From Alectryocaccobium sp964389285 (GTDB taxonomy: Bacteria > Bacillota > Clostridia > Lachnospirales > Lachnospiraceae), in contig CAYMCZ010000001.1 in the NCBI GenBank assembly GCA_964389285.1, positions 248,001-312,000 of the forward strand: 64,000 nt of DNA, given 5' to 3'. Under the pieces are notes generated by a model. That model saw only the letters and a list, made by a program, of their open reading frames with translations, was not told the origin of the DNA and did not search any database. Shown piece after piece: positions 26,673 to 36,400 of the stretch. Every line of letters begins with the position of its first letter. Within the stretch, counting starts at the first letter, position 1. A program made the position numbers and the translations under genes.

Positions 26673-28154
26673 TCATTCTCCGACTGATTTAAAATCAGCT
26701 TCCCGCAGCATGCCGTATATGGCATCCATATCCATGTGTTTTCGTATTACATCCGCAAGAGTGTCATATTCTCTTTCCTTAAGCTGAGAATAATCCATAC
26801 ATTCGCCAAAATCAAGCGAAATACCCTTTCGGGCAGCCAGCACTTCAACGATCTCTTTCGCTATGCTCCTTTTGTCAAATAAACCGTGTACATATGATCC
26901 GTAGATTCCGCCTTTTTGCATTATAACCGGCAGCTCTTTTAAACCGACGGCCGAGGTGTTTCCCATATGTATTTCGTAGCCTTCGTATTCCATGCCGGAT
27001 ATCCCGGAAAAGATTCCACCGATATTATTCAGCCTGTCATTTACCTGCTTTCTGGTCTTTTTCGGAAGCAGCACCGTATCGACGGGAAGCAGCTCCATCC
27101 CCCTGATCTCTCCTCCGTCTTCGCTTGCGTGCGGATCCGATATGCTCATTCCAAGCATCTGATATCCACCGCAAATGCCGAAAACCGGAACGTTTCCGGC
27201 CAGCTTTTTAACGGCGGCTTCCATCCCCGATGTCCGCATCCACTTTAAGTCGCTCATAGTGTTTTTGCTTCCCGGAAGCAGGATAAGATCAGGCTTTTTA
27301 AGCTGGTTGGGATTTGTCACGTATCTTAGCGATACGCCTTCGATCTGTTCAAACACGTTAAAATCCGTGAAATTGGAAATCCTCGGATACCTGATTATCG
27401 CCAGATCGATCAGCCCCGAAGTTTTACGGTCAAAGCGTTCCGTCAGAGAATCTTCGTCTTCAAGCTTCAAAACCGTATACGGCACGACTCCCACTACTGG
27501 CACATGGCCTTTTTCTTCGAGCATTTCTATTCCGGGATCCAGAATCGTTTGATCTCCCCTGAATTTATTAATGATAAGCCCTTTTACGAGGCTTTTTTCG
27601 TCATCTTCAAGAAGCATCAGCGTTCCCAAAAGCTGGGCAAACACTCCGCCCCTGTCTATATCTCCGACCAAAAGCACGGGAGCGCCGATCATTTTCGCAA
27701 GTCCCATGTTTACAATGTCGTCACTTTTCAGATTTATCTCGGCCGGACTGCCCGCGCCTTCGATGACTATTATGTCCGCCATTTTCTCCAGTTTTTCGAA
27801 AGCCTTTTTTATGTCCGGTATCAGATTCTTTTTATATGCAAAATAGTCCCGGGCACTCATGTTGCCAAGGACTTCTCCGTTTACTATAACCTGTGAGCCC
27901 ACGTCATTTGTGGGTTTCAATAAAATGGGATTCATGCATACATCGGGTTTTATGCCTGCCGCTTCGGCCTGCATAACCTGCGCACGTCCCATCTCAAGAC
28001 CCTCATCGGTAATAAATGAATTGAGAGCCATATTCTGTGATTTAAAAGGAGCGACACGATATCCGTCCTGTTTAAATACACGGCAAAGGCCGGCCGCCAG
28101 CAGGCTTTTGCCCGCGTTCGACATGGTACCCTGGATCATTATAGTCTTTGCCAT
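26673..28154 (-). CDS. cobQ: Cobyric acid synthase
   Basis: A 493-residue amidase (also called CbiP) that amidates side chains b, d, e and g. MAKTIMIQGTMSNAGKSLLA is the P-loop start; NPILLKPTNDVGSQVIVNG and VGDIDRGGVFAQL are diagnostic; the C-terminal glutamine amidotransferase has VFGICGGYQMLG with the Cys and a later GSYVHGLFD. The ATG at 28154 has a GGGAG site. It begins the biosynthetic half of the gene run, after a hairpin that separates it from the uptake operon. Confidence 0.95.
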   Translation of the reverse strand: MAKTIMIQGTMSNAGKSLLAAGLCRVFKQDGYRVAPFKSQNMALNSFITDEGLEMGRAQVMQAEAAGIKPDVCMNPILLKPTNDVGSQVIVNGEVLGNMSARDYFAYKKNLIPDIKKAFEKLEKMADIIVIEGAGSPAEINLKSDDIVNMGLAKMIGAPVLLVGDIDRGGVFAQLLGTLMLLEDDEKSLVKGLIINKFRGDQTILDPGIEMLEEKGHVPVVGVVPYTVLKLEDEDSLTERFDRKTSGLIDLAIIRYPRISNFTDFNVFEQIEGVSLRYVTNPNQLKKPDLILLPGSKNTMSDLKWMRTSGMEAAVKKLAGNVPVFGICGGYQMLGMSISDPHASEDGGEIRGMELLPVDTVLLPKKTRKQVNDRLNNIGGIFSGISGMEYEGYEIHMGNTSAVGLKELPVIMQKGGIYGSYVHGLFDKRSIAKEIVEVLAARKGISLDFGECMDYSQLKEREYDTLADVIRKHMDMDAIYGMLREADFKSVGE

Positions 28155-28182
28155 GCGATGTTCTCCCGTAGAAAGTATTAGG

Positions 28183-28221
28183 GCTGTCGCGGTATACAAA
28201 GAGAATGAATACTGCGACAGC
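28183..28221 (-). terminator. short CTGTCGC-family hairpin between uptake and cob genes
   Basis: Arms gctgtcgcggtat (28183-28195) and atactgcgacagc (28209-28221) pair over 13 bp with one wobble. Loop and arms resemble the short hairpin at 16380-16426 and the outer arms of repeat A. There is no poly-T tail, so partial termination or mRNA end protection is more likely than full termination; readthrough into cobQ is plausible. Confidence 0.6.
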
Positions 28222-28233
28222 TTCAAAGAAATA

Positions 28234-28782
28234 TTATTCGACCGGCACAGGGTTGGTAACACTTACTTTATGATCGTACCAAACTCCTTTTTTGCCTATA
28301 AGCGCGCAGTCAAATTCCTGATCTATTGCGGGAACAGGGATATCAAAGGCATATACCTCCTCTGTCGCGCCGTCACTGTATGTAACCTCTTCCGTGACAG
28401 GTTCAAGAAGCACCGCACCTTCTGCCTGAGCTTCTTCTGCCGTTCCCGGATAAAGATTTACGATGTTTTTTGAAACAAGCACCGCATGAAGCGTCATCTC
28501 TCCGTCTTTTACGGTGAGTGTGCCCTTACCGTCCATTACTTCGTTTACATGAAACATCGAACTGTCCGTGTTGAATTCCACCGTATAAACGCCGTCTTTC
28601 AGGACAGAATCGTCAACCGTTTCCGCTTCCGAAGAAGTGTCCGCCACAGATGAAGAGTCCGCCGCACTGCTTTCGGAAACCGTCTGTGAATCTGTATTCG
28701 TATCAGCCGAACCGTTGCCGCACGCGGTCAGAAGACCGCATGCGAGCACTGCCGCAGCTATTAAGGCTGCTGTTTTTTTCAT
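28234..28782 (-). CDS. One-module tetrapyrrole-binding-like lipoprotein
   Basis: A 182-residue lipoprotein (lipobox LTAC) with a Ser/Asp-rich linker and one beta-rich module: DGVYTVEFNTDSSMFHVNEV, IVNLYPGTAEEAQAEGA, FDIPVPAIDQEFDCALIG and WYDHKVSV. The same pattern (xMF, NL(F/Y)xGTxEEAxAxGA, FxIP, late Tyr block) recurs in the surface protein at 33492-36779. NEAT-like haem-binding domains have a comparable layout, so binding of haem or a corrinoid is inferred, not shown. The start has a GGGAG site. It is the last gene of the riboswitch-headed uptake operon, 43 bp past the chelatase. Confidence 0.78.
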   Translation of the reverse strand: MKKTAALIAAAVLACGLLTACGNGSADTNTDSQTVSESSAADSSSVADTSSEAETVDDSVLKDGVYTVEFNTDSSMFHVNEVMDGKGTLTVKDGEMTLHAVLVSKNIVNLYPGTAEEAQAEGAVLLEPVTEEVTYSDGATEEVYAFDIPVPAIDQEFDCALIGKKGVWYDHKVSVTNPVPVE

Positions 28783-28824
28783 TGGTTTTCTCCCGCCAAA
28801 TAAAAGCTTTTTTCTTTTGTTATC

Positions 28825-30036
28825 TTACTGTATCTGATCTATTGCCGCCTGTGTATGATCGATATAAACCTTCTCGACATCCGCTATTCTTCCGAGACCT
28901 TCGATCTGGCAGGAAACCTCGTTAAAGTTGCCTGAATCCACAAACTGGCTGAACCATGATTCCTCATCTTCGGGATCCGCCATGTCGTTGTTTGCGTGAT
29001 CGCCTGCAACTACCATAAGCGGACGAAGGATGACTTTTGTATATCCTGCGTCTTTTACCTTGTCGATAACAACATCACATGCCGTATCTTCGGGCTCACC
29101 CTCTACTGTTCCGATGAAAACATTGTCGTATCCGAGCTGTTCCATCTGTGTCTGCATCTGGTTATAAGTCACATTTGCCGTATGGCTTGTTCCGTGTCCC
29201 ATTAATACAATAGCAGTTCCATCTTCTGCAACAGCGTCAAGAGTCTCGTATCCTGCGAAATCCACAGCCTCTGCTACAACAGCTTTTGCCACTGCTTCTT
29301 TATCAGCATTGATTACCGTCGCATCGTCTCCCACTTCTCCCAGAAGCGGCTCTGCAACTACGACATTTTCAAAGCTGTCCTTGTAATTATCAAGAGCAGC
29401 TATAAGCTCGTCATACTCTGCGCCGTGCATAAGATGCGTAGGCTGGATTACAAGATTTTTAACTCCGCTGTCAACAGCGCGCTGAAGAGCCTGATCCACG
29501 TTGTCGATCTTCTCGCCGTCACGGGCCTGAACATGGTTGATAATGATCTGAGCCGTAAACGCTCTTCTTACGTCCCATTCGGGGAAAGCCGCCGCAATGG
29601 CATCTTCTACGCCTTTGATGTCAGCAACACGGCTGTCGTTAAAGGATGTGCCGAAAGACACTACAAGTATCTCGTTCTCGCCGATATCGTCAGCATTAAG
29701 CGGATCGTCAAGACTCGCATCGCCTGTATCTCTTCCGAAGTAATCGGCATCCTCTACAAGCTCTTTCTGAGCGTCCGTAAGAGCATCCCATGCTTCTTTA
29801 GCCGCGATACAGTCCGCATCCGTTGTCTCTGTTCTTTCCTGAACCTGGATCGCCTCTATGAGTGCCTGTACCTCATCGGCCGCTTCCTGATCCGCAGATA
29901 CATCAGAACTGCTTCCCGAAACCGCCTCGCTTGTCGGCGTACTGTCTCCCGACGGTACGTCTTCCGAACTCGTGCATGCCGCGAATAATCCGCATGCAAG
30001 TACTCCTGCTGCAATGATAGCTATTGGTCTTTTCAT
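28825..30036 (-). CDS. cbiK: Secreted CbiK-type chelatase lipoprotein
   Basis: A 403-residue protein with signal peptide and lipobox (GLFAACTSS), so it should sit outside the membrane. Residues about 45-100 form a small helical segment (KEAWDALTDAQKELVEDAD). The rest is anaerobic sirohydrochlorin cobaltochelatase CbiK: NEILVVSFGTSFNDSR, QPTHLMHGAEYDEL with the metal His, VVAEPLLGE, and VLMGHGTSHTANVTYNQM with the second His. CbiK normally works in the cytoplasm; periplasmic forms are known in Desulfovibrio, and the CbiK-like lipoprotein IhtB of Porphyromonas acts on haem. AGGAGGT precedes the ATG. Its job here may be metal removal, insertion or tetrapyrrole binding during uptake. Confidence 0.88.
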   Translation of the reverse strand: MKRPIAIIAAGVLACGLFAACTSSEDVPSGDSTPTSEAVSGSSSDVSADQEAADEVQALIEAIQVQERTETTDADCIAAKEAWDALTDAQKELVEDADYFGRDTGDASLDDPLNADDIGENEILVVSFGTSFNDSRVADIKGVEDAIAAAFPEWDVRRAFTAQIIINHVQARDGEKIDNVDQALQRAVDSGVKNLVIQPTHLMHGAEYDELIAALDNYKDSFENVVVAEPLLGEVGDDATVINADKEAVAKAVVAEAVDFAGYETLDAVAEDGTAIVLMGHGTSHTANVTYNQMQTQMEQLGYDNVFIGTVEGEPEDTACDVVIDKVKDAGYTKVILRPLMVVAGDHANNDMADPEDEESWFSQFVDSGNFNEVSCQIEGLGRIADVEKVYIDHTQAAIDQIQ

Positions 30037-30050
30037 TTCTTACCTCCTGA

Positions 30051-31178
30051 TCAGCTTTCATTTAGATTTATTTCTTGAAGCGTTGTAAGTTTGTTTTTGT
30101 TTTTTGCCGTTTCGGCCAACGCTTTAAGACGAATGTTCATGGGACCGTACTTACAGAGCGCATCTATCACGTATTCGCATCTGTTCATAAGATCCTCTGC
30201 CCGATGATATGTTTCATCGGTTATTTCCGTAAAAGGCTCTTCCGTTACCACTTCGGCAGCATACAGTCTTGCAAGTCTGTAATCGACGTCATTTTCATAT
30301 AAAACGCCCGTGGCAAAGGGGATATTCAGTTTCTGAAGCTCACGGTAAACGGGGATTCCGCCTCCGCCTCCGGCGATCACAAATATTTTCGGCTCAGTGC
30401 CGGACGGCTTCTGAAGTTCAAGAGAACCGAATAAAGGATCAAAAAATCCGTTGTTGATCTCATAAAGATTTCGGATGTTTTCTTCTTCGAAGACCTCTTC
30501 GGGAATACCGCTTTTAAATATCTCCTCTCCCTTTACGGTCACGATCCTGTCAGCCACTTTTTCGGCCAGATCGATCTCGTGAAGCGAGGTTATGACCGTG
30601 ATGTTTTTCTGACGCGCCATCCTTGTCAGTATGGACAGCAGTTCCAGTTTATATCTTACATCCAAAAACGAAGTGGGTTCATCCAAAAGTATGATCTCCG
30701 GCTCCTGCGCTATGGCTCTTGCCAGAAGGATCCTCTGTTTCTGCCCGTCACTCGTGGCGTTATAATCTTTGTTTGCCAGCTCAAGGGCGTCAACCGTTTC
30801 GAGGGCTTCGGTGACTATCAGCTCATCCTCTTCTCTCAAAACCCCGAGCCTTCCGGTGTAGGGATATCTGCCCGTGGCAACTATATCGCGGCAGGTCATC
30901 AGCTCGACTTTTATACGATCTGTCAATATGACCGCCATTTTTTTGGACAATTCTTTGTAAGTATACTCCTTAAGACTTTTGTTTTCAAGTGTTATGGACC
31001 CTCCGATCATGGGAAGATCCCTGGCCAGCGTCTTAAGTATGGTGGATTTTCCCGCTCCGTTCGGCCCTATAAGAGCTACTATTTCGCCTTTATTGATCTC
31101 CAGATCTATTTTTGAAATGACCGGTACCCTGTCATATCCCACGGAAAGGCCGCTGAATTTCAAATATGCATCACCCAT
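30051..31178 (-). CDS. BtuD/FecE-type ABC transporter ATPase with C-terminal extension
   Basis: A 375-residue protein. Residues 1 to about 240 are an ATPase of the iron-chelate/cobalamin importer class: GPNGAGKSTIL, signature TSDGQKQRILLARAI, Walker B IILLDEPTSFLD and the H-loop in ITSLHEIDLAEK. Residues about 262-375 form an extra domain starting KIFVIAGGGGGIPVYREL, with a glycine loop, then YHRAEDLMNRCEYVIDAL. Its function is unknown; a Rossmann-like regulatory or nucleotide-sensing domain is inferred. It follows the permease gene directly (one-base gap). Confidence 0.93.
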   Translation of the reverse strand: MGDAYLKFSGLSVGYDRVPVISKIDLEINKGEIVALIGPNGAGKSTILKTLARDLPMIGGSITLENKSLKEYTYKELSKKMAVILTDRIKVELMTCRDIVATGRYPYTGRLGVLREEDELIVTEALETVDALELANKDYNATSDGQKQRILLARAIAQEPEIILLDEPTSFLDVRYKLELLSILTRMARQKNITVITSLHEIDLAEKVADRIVTVKGEEIFKSGIPEEVFEEENIRNLYEINNGFFDPLFGSLELQKPSGTEPKIFVIAGGGGGIPVYRELQKLNIPFATGVLYENDVDYRLARLYAAEVVTEEPFTEITDETYHRAEDLMNRCEYVIDALCKYGPMNIRLKALAETAKNKNKLTTLQEINLNES

Positions 31179-31179
31179 A

Positions 31180-32235
31180 TCAGCCTCGCCTCCTTCGTCT
31201 GAGCATCATAAAGATAACTATCGGAGCGCCGAAAATAGAAGTTACGGTGCTGATATTCAGCTCGGTAGGCGCGAACATGGTTCTTGCGATAAGATCACAG
31301 CCCATACAGAACACCCCTCCGCCCAGGAACGTAGCCGGTATGACCACGATCGGCTTTGAAGTATTCAGGCCTCGCTTTATCAGAAACGGCACCGCTATGC
31401 CTACAAATGATATAGGCCCCGCAAAAGCGGTAACGGTCGCCGCCAGCAGGCTGGATATCAGAATAAGCGCAACCCTGAAAGCTTTGATATTTACGCCCAT
31501 ACTCTGAGCGTATGCCTCTCCCAGCTGATAGGCTCCGATAGGTTTAGCCAGCATGAAGCAGATAAAAAAAGTAATAAGAACCACAAAGGCGGCTACCTGG
31601 ATATTGGCCCAGCTCATGCCCGAAAAGCTTCCCTTCGACCAATTGTGCAGGTTTACAATATCCGAATCGGCCGCGAAAGTAACCACAAAATCCGTCACCG
31701 CCGAGCAGATATAACCTATCATTATACCTGCTACGAGGAGCGTGGCCATATTTCTTATCCTTCTCGAAAACAGAAGAACAAACCCGATGGACATCAGCGC
31801 TCCCACGAACGCAGCCACTATCAATACGCCTGAGGACATAGACGAAATATTCGAAGCGAAGATGATCATCGTTATTGCCACGGTCATCTTTGCTCCTGAC
31901 GAAATACCCAGTACAAAGGGTCCCGCTATGGGGTTGTCAAAGAATGTCTGCAGCAGGAAACCCGCTAAAGAGAGGGCTCCTCCCAGCAGCAGCGCCATGA
32001 TTATCCTCGGAAGGCGTATCTTCCAGATAACATTTACATCATTTATATCGCCGACATGCATGAAGATTATCTTAAATATCTTATCTATCGAAATCTTTGC
32101 ATTTCCGATGTTTATGTTCAGAATAACGAGTATTAACATCGCTATTATCAAAGCGATAAACACGACCGTATATCTGAGTCTTCTTTTTAGTCTCTCGTGT
32201 TCATACGAATGAACCGGCTGTCTCTTTTGACTCAT
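31180..32235 (-). CDS. BtuC/FecCD-type ABC transporter permease
   Basis: A 351-residue integral membrane protein with about nine or ten hydrophobic segments. It has the FecCD family blocks LPRIIMALLLGGALSLAGF, LGISSGAKMTVA and FVGIAVPFLIKRGL. It should form the channel of a B12, haem or siderophore importer with the ATPase and binding protein next to it. The N-terminus is long and basic (KRQPVHSYEHERLKRRLR). It lies 30 bp past the binding-protein gene. Confidence 0.94.
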   Translation of the reverse strand: MSQKRQPVHSYEHERLKRRLRYTVVFIALIIAMLILVILNINIGNAKISIDKIFKIIFMHVGDINDVNVIWKIRLPRIIMALLLGGALSLAGFLLQTFFDNPIAGPFVLGISSGAKMTVAITMIIFASNISSMSSGVLIVAAFVGALMSIGFVLLFSRRIRNMATLLVAGIMIGYICSAVTDFVVTFAADSDIVNLHNWSKGSFSGMSWANIQVAAFVVLITFFICFMLAKPIGAYQLGEAYAQSMGVNIKAFRVALILISSLLAATVTAFAGPISFVGIAVPFLIKRGLNTSKPIVVIPATFLGGGVFCMGCDLIARTMFAPTELNISTVTSIFGAPIVIFMMLRRRRRG

Positions 32236-32265
32236 ATCATGAATCCCGATTGCTCTTTTTAATCA

Positions 32266-33480
32266 TCACTTCACTTTTGTCATGAAAACAAGCTCTTCTT
32301 TATCAGTATCGTTTATGATCTCATGAAAATCGTTTATCATATCCCCGACCAGATCGGATCTCTGATAAAATGATTTGCCCGTCGTCCATACGTTGCCCTC
32401 TTTTACGGCCTTGTAATCCGCGAATGTGGAATCCTTCGCGATAAGGTCGTCTATACCGGTTATGGGCTCTACGATTGAAGCGTTATAAATAAGATAATCG
32501 GCGTCTACCGCTGTAGTATAGAAATCTTCCATGGAAATGGACATGGAGGATCCCTTCTCAGCTGTCTGAATATCCGCAAAAGCGTACTTGCCCCCCGCGA
32601 TATCTATCATCTTGCTTATGTAATCCTTGGGGTTCCTGATAACAGCCCTTCCGTCAGTGCTTATATTAAAGAAGACGACTGTCTTTCCCGTGTTCTCGAA
32701 ATCCTCCAGGTCTTCGACTATCTTAGCCTGTTTGTCGAAATACTCTGAAGCTTCATCCTGCCTGTCTGCAAGCATGCCGTAGAATTTGATCCACTCAGTT
32801 CTTCCGAGAGGATGACTCTCGTAGCTGGATTTATCTACAAAAACCGGTATTCCCAAATCTTCAAGCATCTCTTTGACTTTTGGCGAATGGTAGATCATGG
32901 TGGACTCGATCGCAAGCGTACAGTTCTCGTCCACGAGAGTCTCATAATCCGGCGCGCTGTATTTGCCCGCGAATTTCATCTCTCCGCTGTTACGGGCTTC
33001 CACCGCAGCGTCCACATACCATCCGTTGGCGTTCGTCCCCGTAAACTTTATCGTATCCACGGCGCCAATCGCGTCAAAAAGCGCCATGGCTGAGGTAGCC
33101 GCGAGATATGAATTGTCAAGCGGCTTCTGAAGTACGACGATATCCTCGTCGAGATCTTCGGGAACTTCCCCGTCTTCGGGTACTATAAAATATTTATCCC
33201 CGTCAGCCGTTTCCGCGTAAGAATATCCGGCTTCATAGTTGTAGATCGATATCTCCGTTGCGTATCTGAAATCCGTTGCGTAATCAAATGTAAGCCCCGT
33301 AAATTCCGGCGCGTCCTCAGCGGTTATGACTTTGCTGCCCGAATCTTCCTGCGAGGTATCTGCCGAAGCCGATGCGGACTGTGCCGCACCCGTATCCTCA
33401 GTTTTCGATGAGCCGCACGCCGTAAATATTACAGCCGCGCTCAATATCAGTGAAATAATTACTGCTGATTTTTTTCGCAT
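32266..33480 (-). CDS. ABC transporter substrate-binding lipoprotein (BtuF/FepB class)
   Basis: A 404-residue lipoprotein (VIFTACGSS). The mature part is a class III (helical-backbone) binding protein: FRYATEISIYNYEAGY, KYFIVPEDGEVPEDLDEDIV, YDTIKFTG-type region near 130-150, and KYAFADIQTAEKGSSMSISM later. It delivers the ligand to the adjacent permease. Its N-terminal half is visibly related to the C-terminal region of the surface protein upstream. AAGGAG precedes the ATG. Neighbouring genes and the riboswitch point to a corrinoid or other tetrapyrrole as ligand. Confidence 0.9.
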   Translation of the reverse strand: MRKKSAVIISLILSAAVIFTACGSSKTEDTGAAQSASASADTSQEDSGSKVITAEDAPEFTGLTFDYATDFRYATEISIYNYEAGYSYAETADGDKYFIVPEDGEVPEDLDEDIVVLQKPLDNSYLAATSAMALFDAIGAVDTIKFTGTNANGWYVDAAVEARNSGEMKFAGKYSAPDYETLVDENCTLAIESTMIYHSPKVKEMLEDLGIPVFVDKSSYESHPLGRTEWIKFYGMLADRQDEASEYFDKQAKIVEDLEDFENTGKTVVFFNISTDGRAVIRNPKDYISKMIDIAGGKYAFADIQTAEKGSSMSISMEDFYTTAVDADYLIYNASIVEPITGIDDLIAKDSTFADYKAVKEGNVWTTGKSFYQRSDLVGDMINDFHEIINDTDKEELVFMTKVK

Positions 33481-33491
33481 AGCTAATCTCC

Positions 33492-36400
33492 TTAATTTGT
33501 TCCGGCAGCTTTCGCGATTAATGCAGACGCTTCATCTGTCTTTCCGAACATTATACCGTAAAGACTGAGCCATTCGGCCTTTGCCGCATCGCTCTTTTCA
33601 TCGGCGGAACGATCCATTATCATAGGTATATCCAGAGTCGCGTATCTGGACGTGATCTCAAAGAGACGGTCTTTATACTCGTCCGCCGTAAGGTTCTTAT
33701 TCTGCTCCGGTGTACTGTCTTTTATGTTTCTCTCTTTTTTTACGTCATCGTTTAGCGGCACAAGATTTCCCGATGCCAGCACAAGATCCACCTTATTCTT
33801 AACCATAGTCTTGTAATCCGGCTTTGAGTAATCTCCCGCATACACGATCGATTTATCTTTAAGTCCCTTTTTTATCGTTTTGTTTTCCGTATCTTTTTCT
33901 TTTGTCCCGACAGCCTTGACGTTTTTAAGCAGGTCAAGCTGCTCGAGCTCATTCAAAGCCTCTTCGGAATTAACGCAAAGGTTTTTCTTCGGCAGTTGGA
34001 CTACTATTATCTGTTTCTCAATGCCTGCCGGAAGCACCGTGTCTTCGGGAACTACCAGGTATTTTATGACATCGGCCTCATAGAGTTCCGATATAAATTC
34101 TTCTTTTGTTTTTTCTTCTGTCTTGTCACCCGAATCGTCGTTAATCACTGCCTCTGTCTCTGTTTTGATGTTTTCTGTTTCGGCAGTCTTTTTTTCCTCG
34201 GAAGAATCTTTATGTTTTTCAATATAGTCTTTATCAAGCACCGTATCTTTCCGCATATCGATCTCTACCAGCTTTATGTTGTCTTCATAATCAAATATCC
34301 TGATATATTCGGCATGCTCGGTTACGGCTTTTCCCGAACCTTCCGCCGAAAGACCGGCTATGACGGGAGCCTCTTCATCCATCTTGTTGACCTCGCCCAC
34401 GGTCATAACGCCGCTCGCGGACGAACCTGATCCCGTGCCGTTTACCGTTTTGCCTTCGGCAGCCGCCAGATAAGGGAAAATCGTATAGGTGATCTCATGC
34501 GGTGCGGACATTGCCGTCGTCATGCCTATTATGGTGTTGTTTTTATTTAATTCCACCGGAATCTCAAACGTAGTTGTTCCGTTTCCCACAACAGGGTAAT
34601 ATGTTCCCCCGGCCGCTTTGACATATCCGTACTTTGAACTTGAAAATACGATTGTCGCATAAGCCTTTCCGCCTTTTACGACTATTTTCGTACAGGTAAT
34701 CTGAACTCTGCCTGTCCCGCCCGAAAACGAAAAGCTGTCCGGAGTATAGGTTCCGTCGGCAAGCCCCGTGGAGCTGTCAACCGCGCCTGTGGAACCGTCC
34801 GTATTTGCAGGATAATCGGTTCCGCTGCTGCCGCCGTTATTGCCGCCATTTCCGCTGTCGTTATTGCCGCCGCTGCCGCCGCCTTCGTTTCCGCCGCTGC
34901 CGCCGCCTTCATTGCCGCCGCTGCCGCCGCTTTCGTTTCCGCCGCTGCCGCCGCCTTCCTGTACCGAATTTACGGTCAATGTTCCGGCTTCTTCATCAAT
35001 AAGAAATTCTCTCTCATACCATGTCTGATTTTTTACGGAAAAGAAAGAGATTATAAAAGCTTTTCCCGTAAGAGATTTTAATGTCGTGGGGTCTCCAAAC
35101 GTCTCGACCCATTTGACCGGTATTTCGAAAAGTCTTCCATCCTGTATTTCGATCACTGAATCAGCCGCTGCCGCCTCGCCCGCGGTGCCGACATAAGCCT
35201 TGCTGAAAGCATCGCTTCCCATGGTCAGGTCAAGAACAGCTCTGTATCCGTTTGAATTCGGTCCGCCAACGGTATCCAGTGCCGCTCCGGCGACTTTAAA
35301 CATCTTCGCGTTATTGGTAACGTTAAGAGGCTTTGAATATTCATAGTCTCCCGTTGTCAAAGTCTTTGCCTGAACATCGATTTGGACCTGACGGGGATAG
35401 AAAGCTCTTTCTATCGGATTCTGTCCTTTTAAAAATCCTTGATAATAAGATTCCGAAATCGCTACGCATGGCACATAATTTTCCCCGTCCTCTATCGGAA
35501 TACTAAACTCCCATTTTCCTGCGGCATTTTGATATCCGCTTATCCAGTTAGCGGTATTTGCCCCGTTTGCGACTGCTTCCTCATAAGTGCCCTTGAAAAG
35601 ATTACGGTATCCCGTTCCCGAAAGTGCCATCACCAGCGTGGTCGCTTCCTCCGTAACATCAAGCTGAGCAGAGACTGCCTTGAACATATTTGTATTGTTT
35701 GTTATCGCAAGCTCGACGGTCTGCGGATCCATTGGCTTAAGAACCAGTGCGTCAACCGCGTCTTCAATGGCTTTCGCCATTGCATCGACCGCCGCCTGAT
35801 CATTTGAAGTCTTTGTGCGGTCCACAGCCGCGATTGCCGCCAAAACAGCCGCCGCGCTGTCTTCCGTATATATCGAAAGGTCTTCCGGTACTTTTGCAAG
35901 CGCCGCATCGACCGCCGTATAGTCCGCCGCTGTCTCCTGCTGTGTTCCGTCAAGAGTTATCTTATATGAATAGTTGATCCAGTGCGGCTCCGACATTGCC
36001 GTTGAACGGCACGCTATTTCCACGGTTGTATTCAGCTTAACCGGGAAAGAAACCTTTTTTTCCGAAATTGCTGCGACAGAATCCCCCATCGCTCCCGTAT
36101 TCGGGTCATAATATGCCGGATCCTCGTCATTTCCCGGGGTATGTCCCGCATAAAAAACATGCGTCATATTTGCGCTGCTGGCCGTAAAATATCCGGTTGC
36201 CGTTCCTCCCGATACAACCACTTTATCCAAAGTAAGACGCGCCTTACCCGTGCCTCCGCTCCATAAAAAATCGTCTGCCGAAACAGTGTATTCTCCGTCC
36301 GGAAGCGTGGTCGTATAATCCGACTGTGCCGTAAAGACCGCGTTAAAACCTTTTCTTTGCCTCTCCACGGTCTGAACCTGTTTATCTTTGATTTCAGATT

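Noticed and set aside
34682..34990. Repetitive Ala/Thr and Pro-rich open frames on both strands
   Set aside because: They are other frames of the Gly/Asn/Ser linker of the surface protein; the repeat is protein low complexity, not a CRISPR or separate gene.
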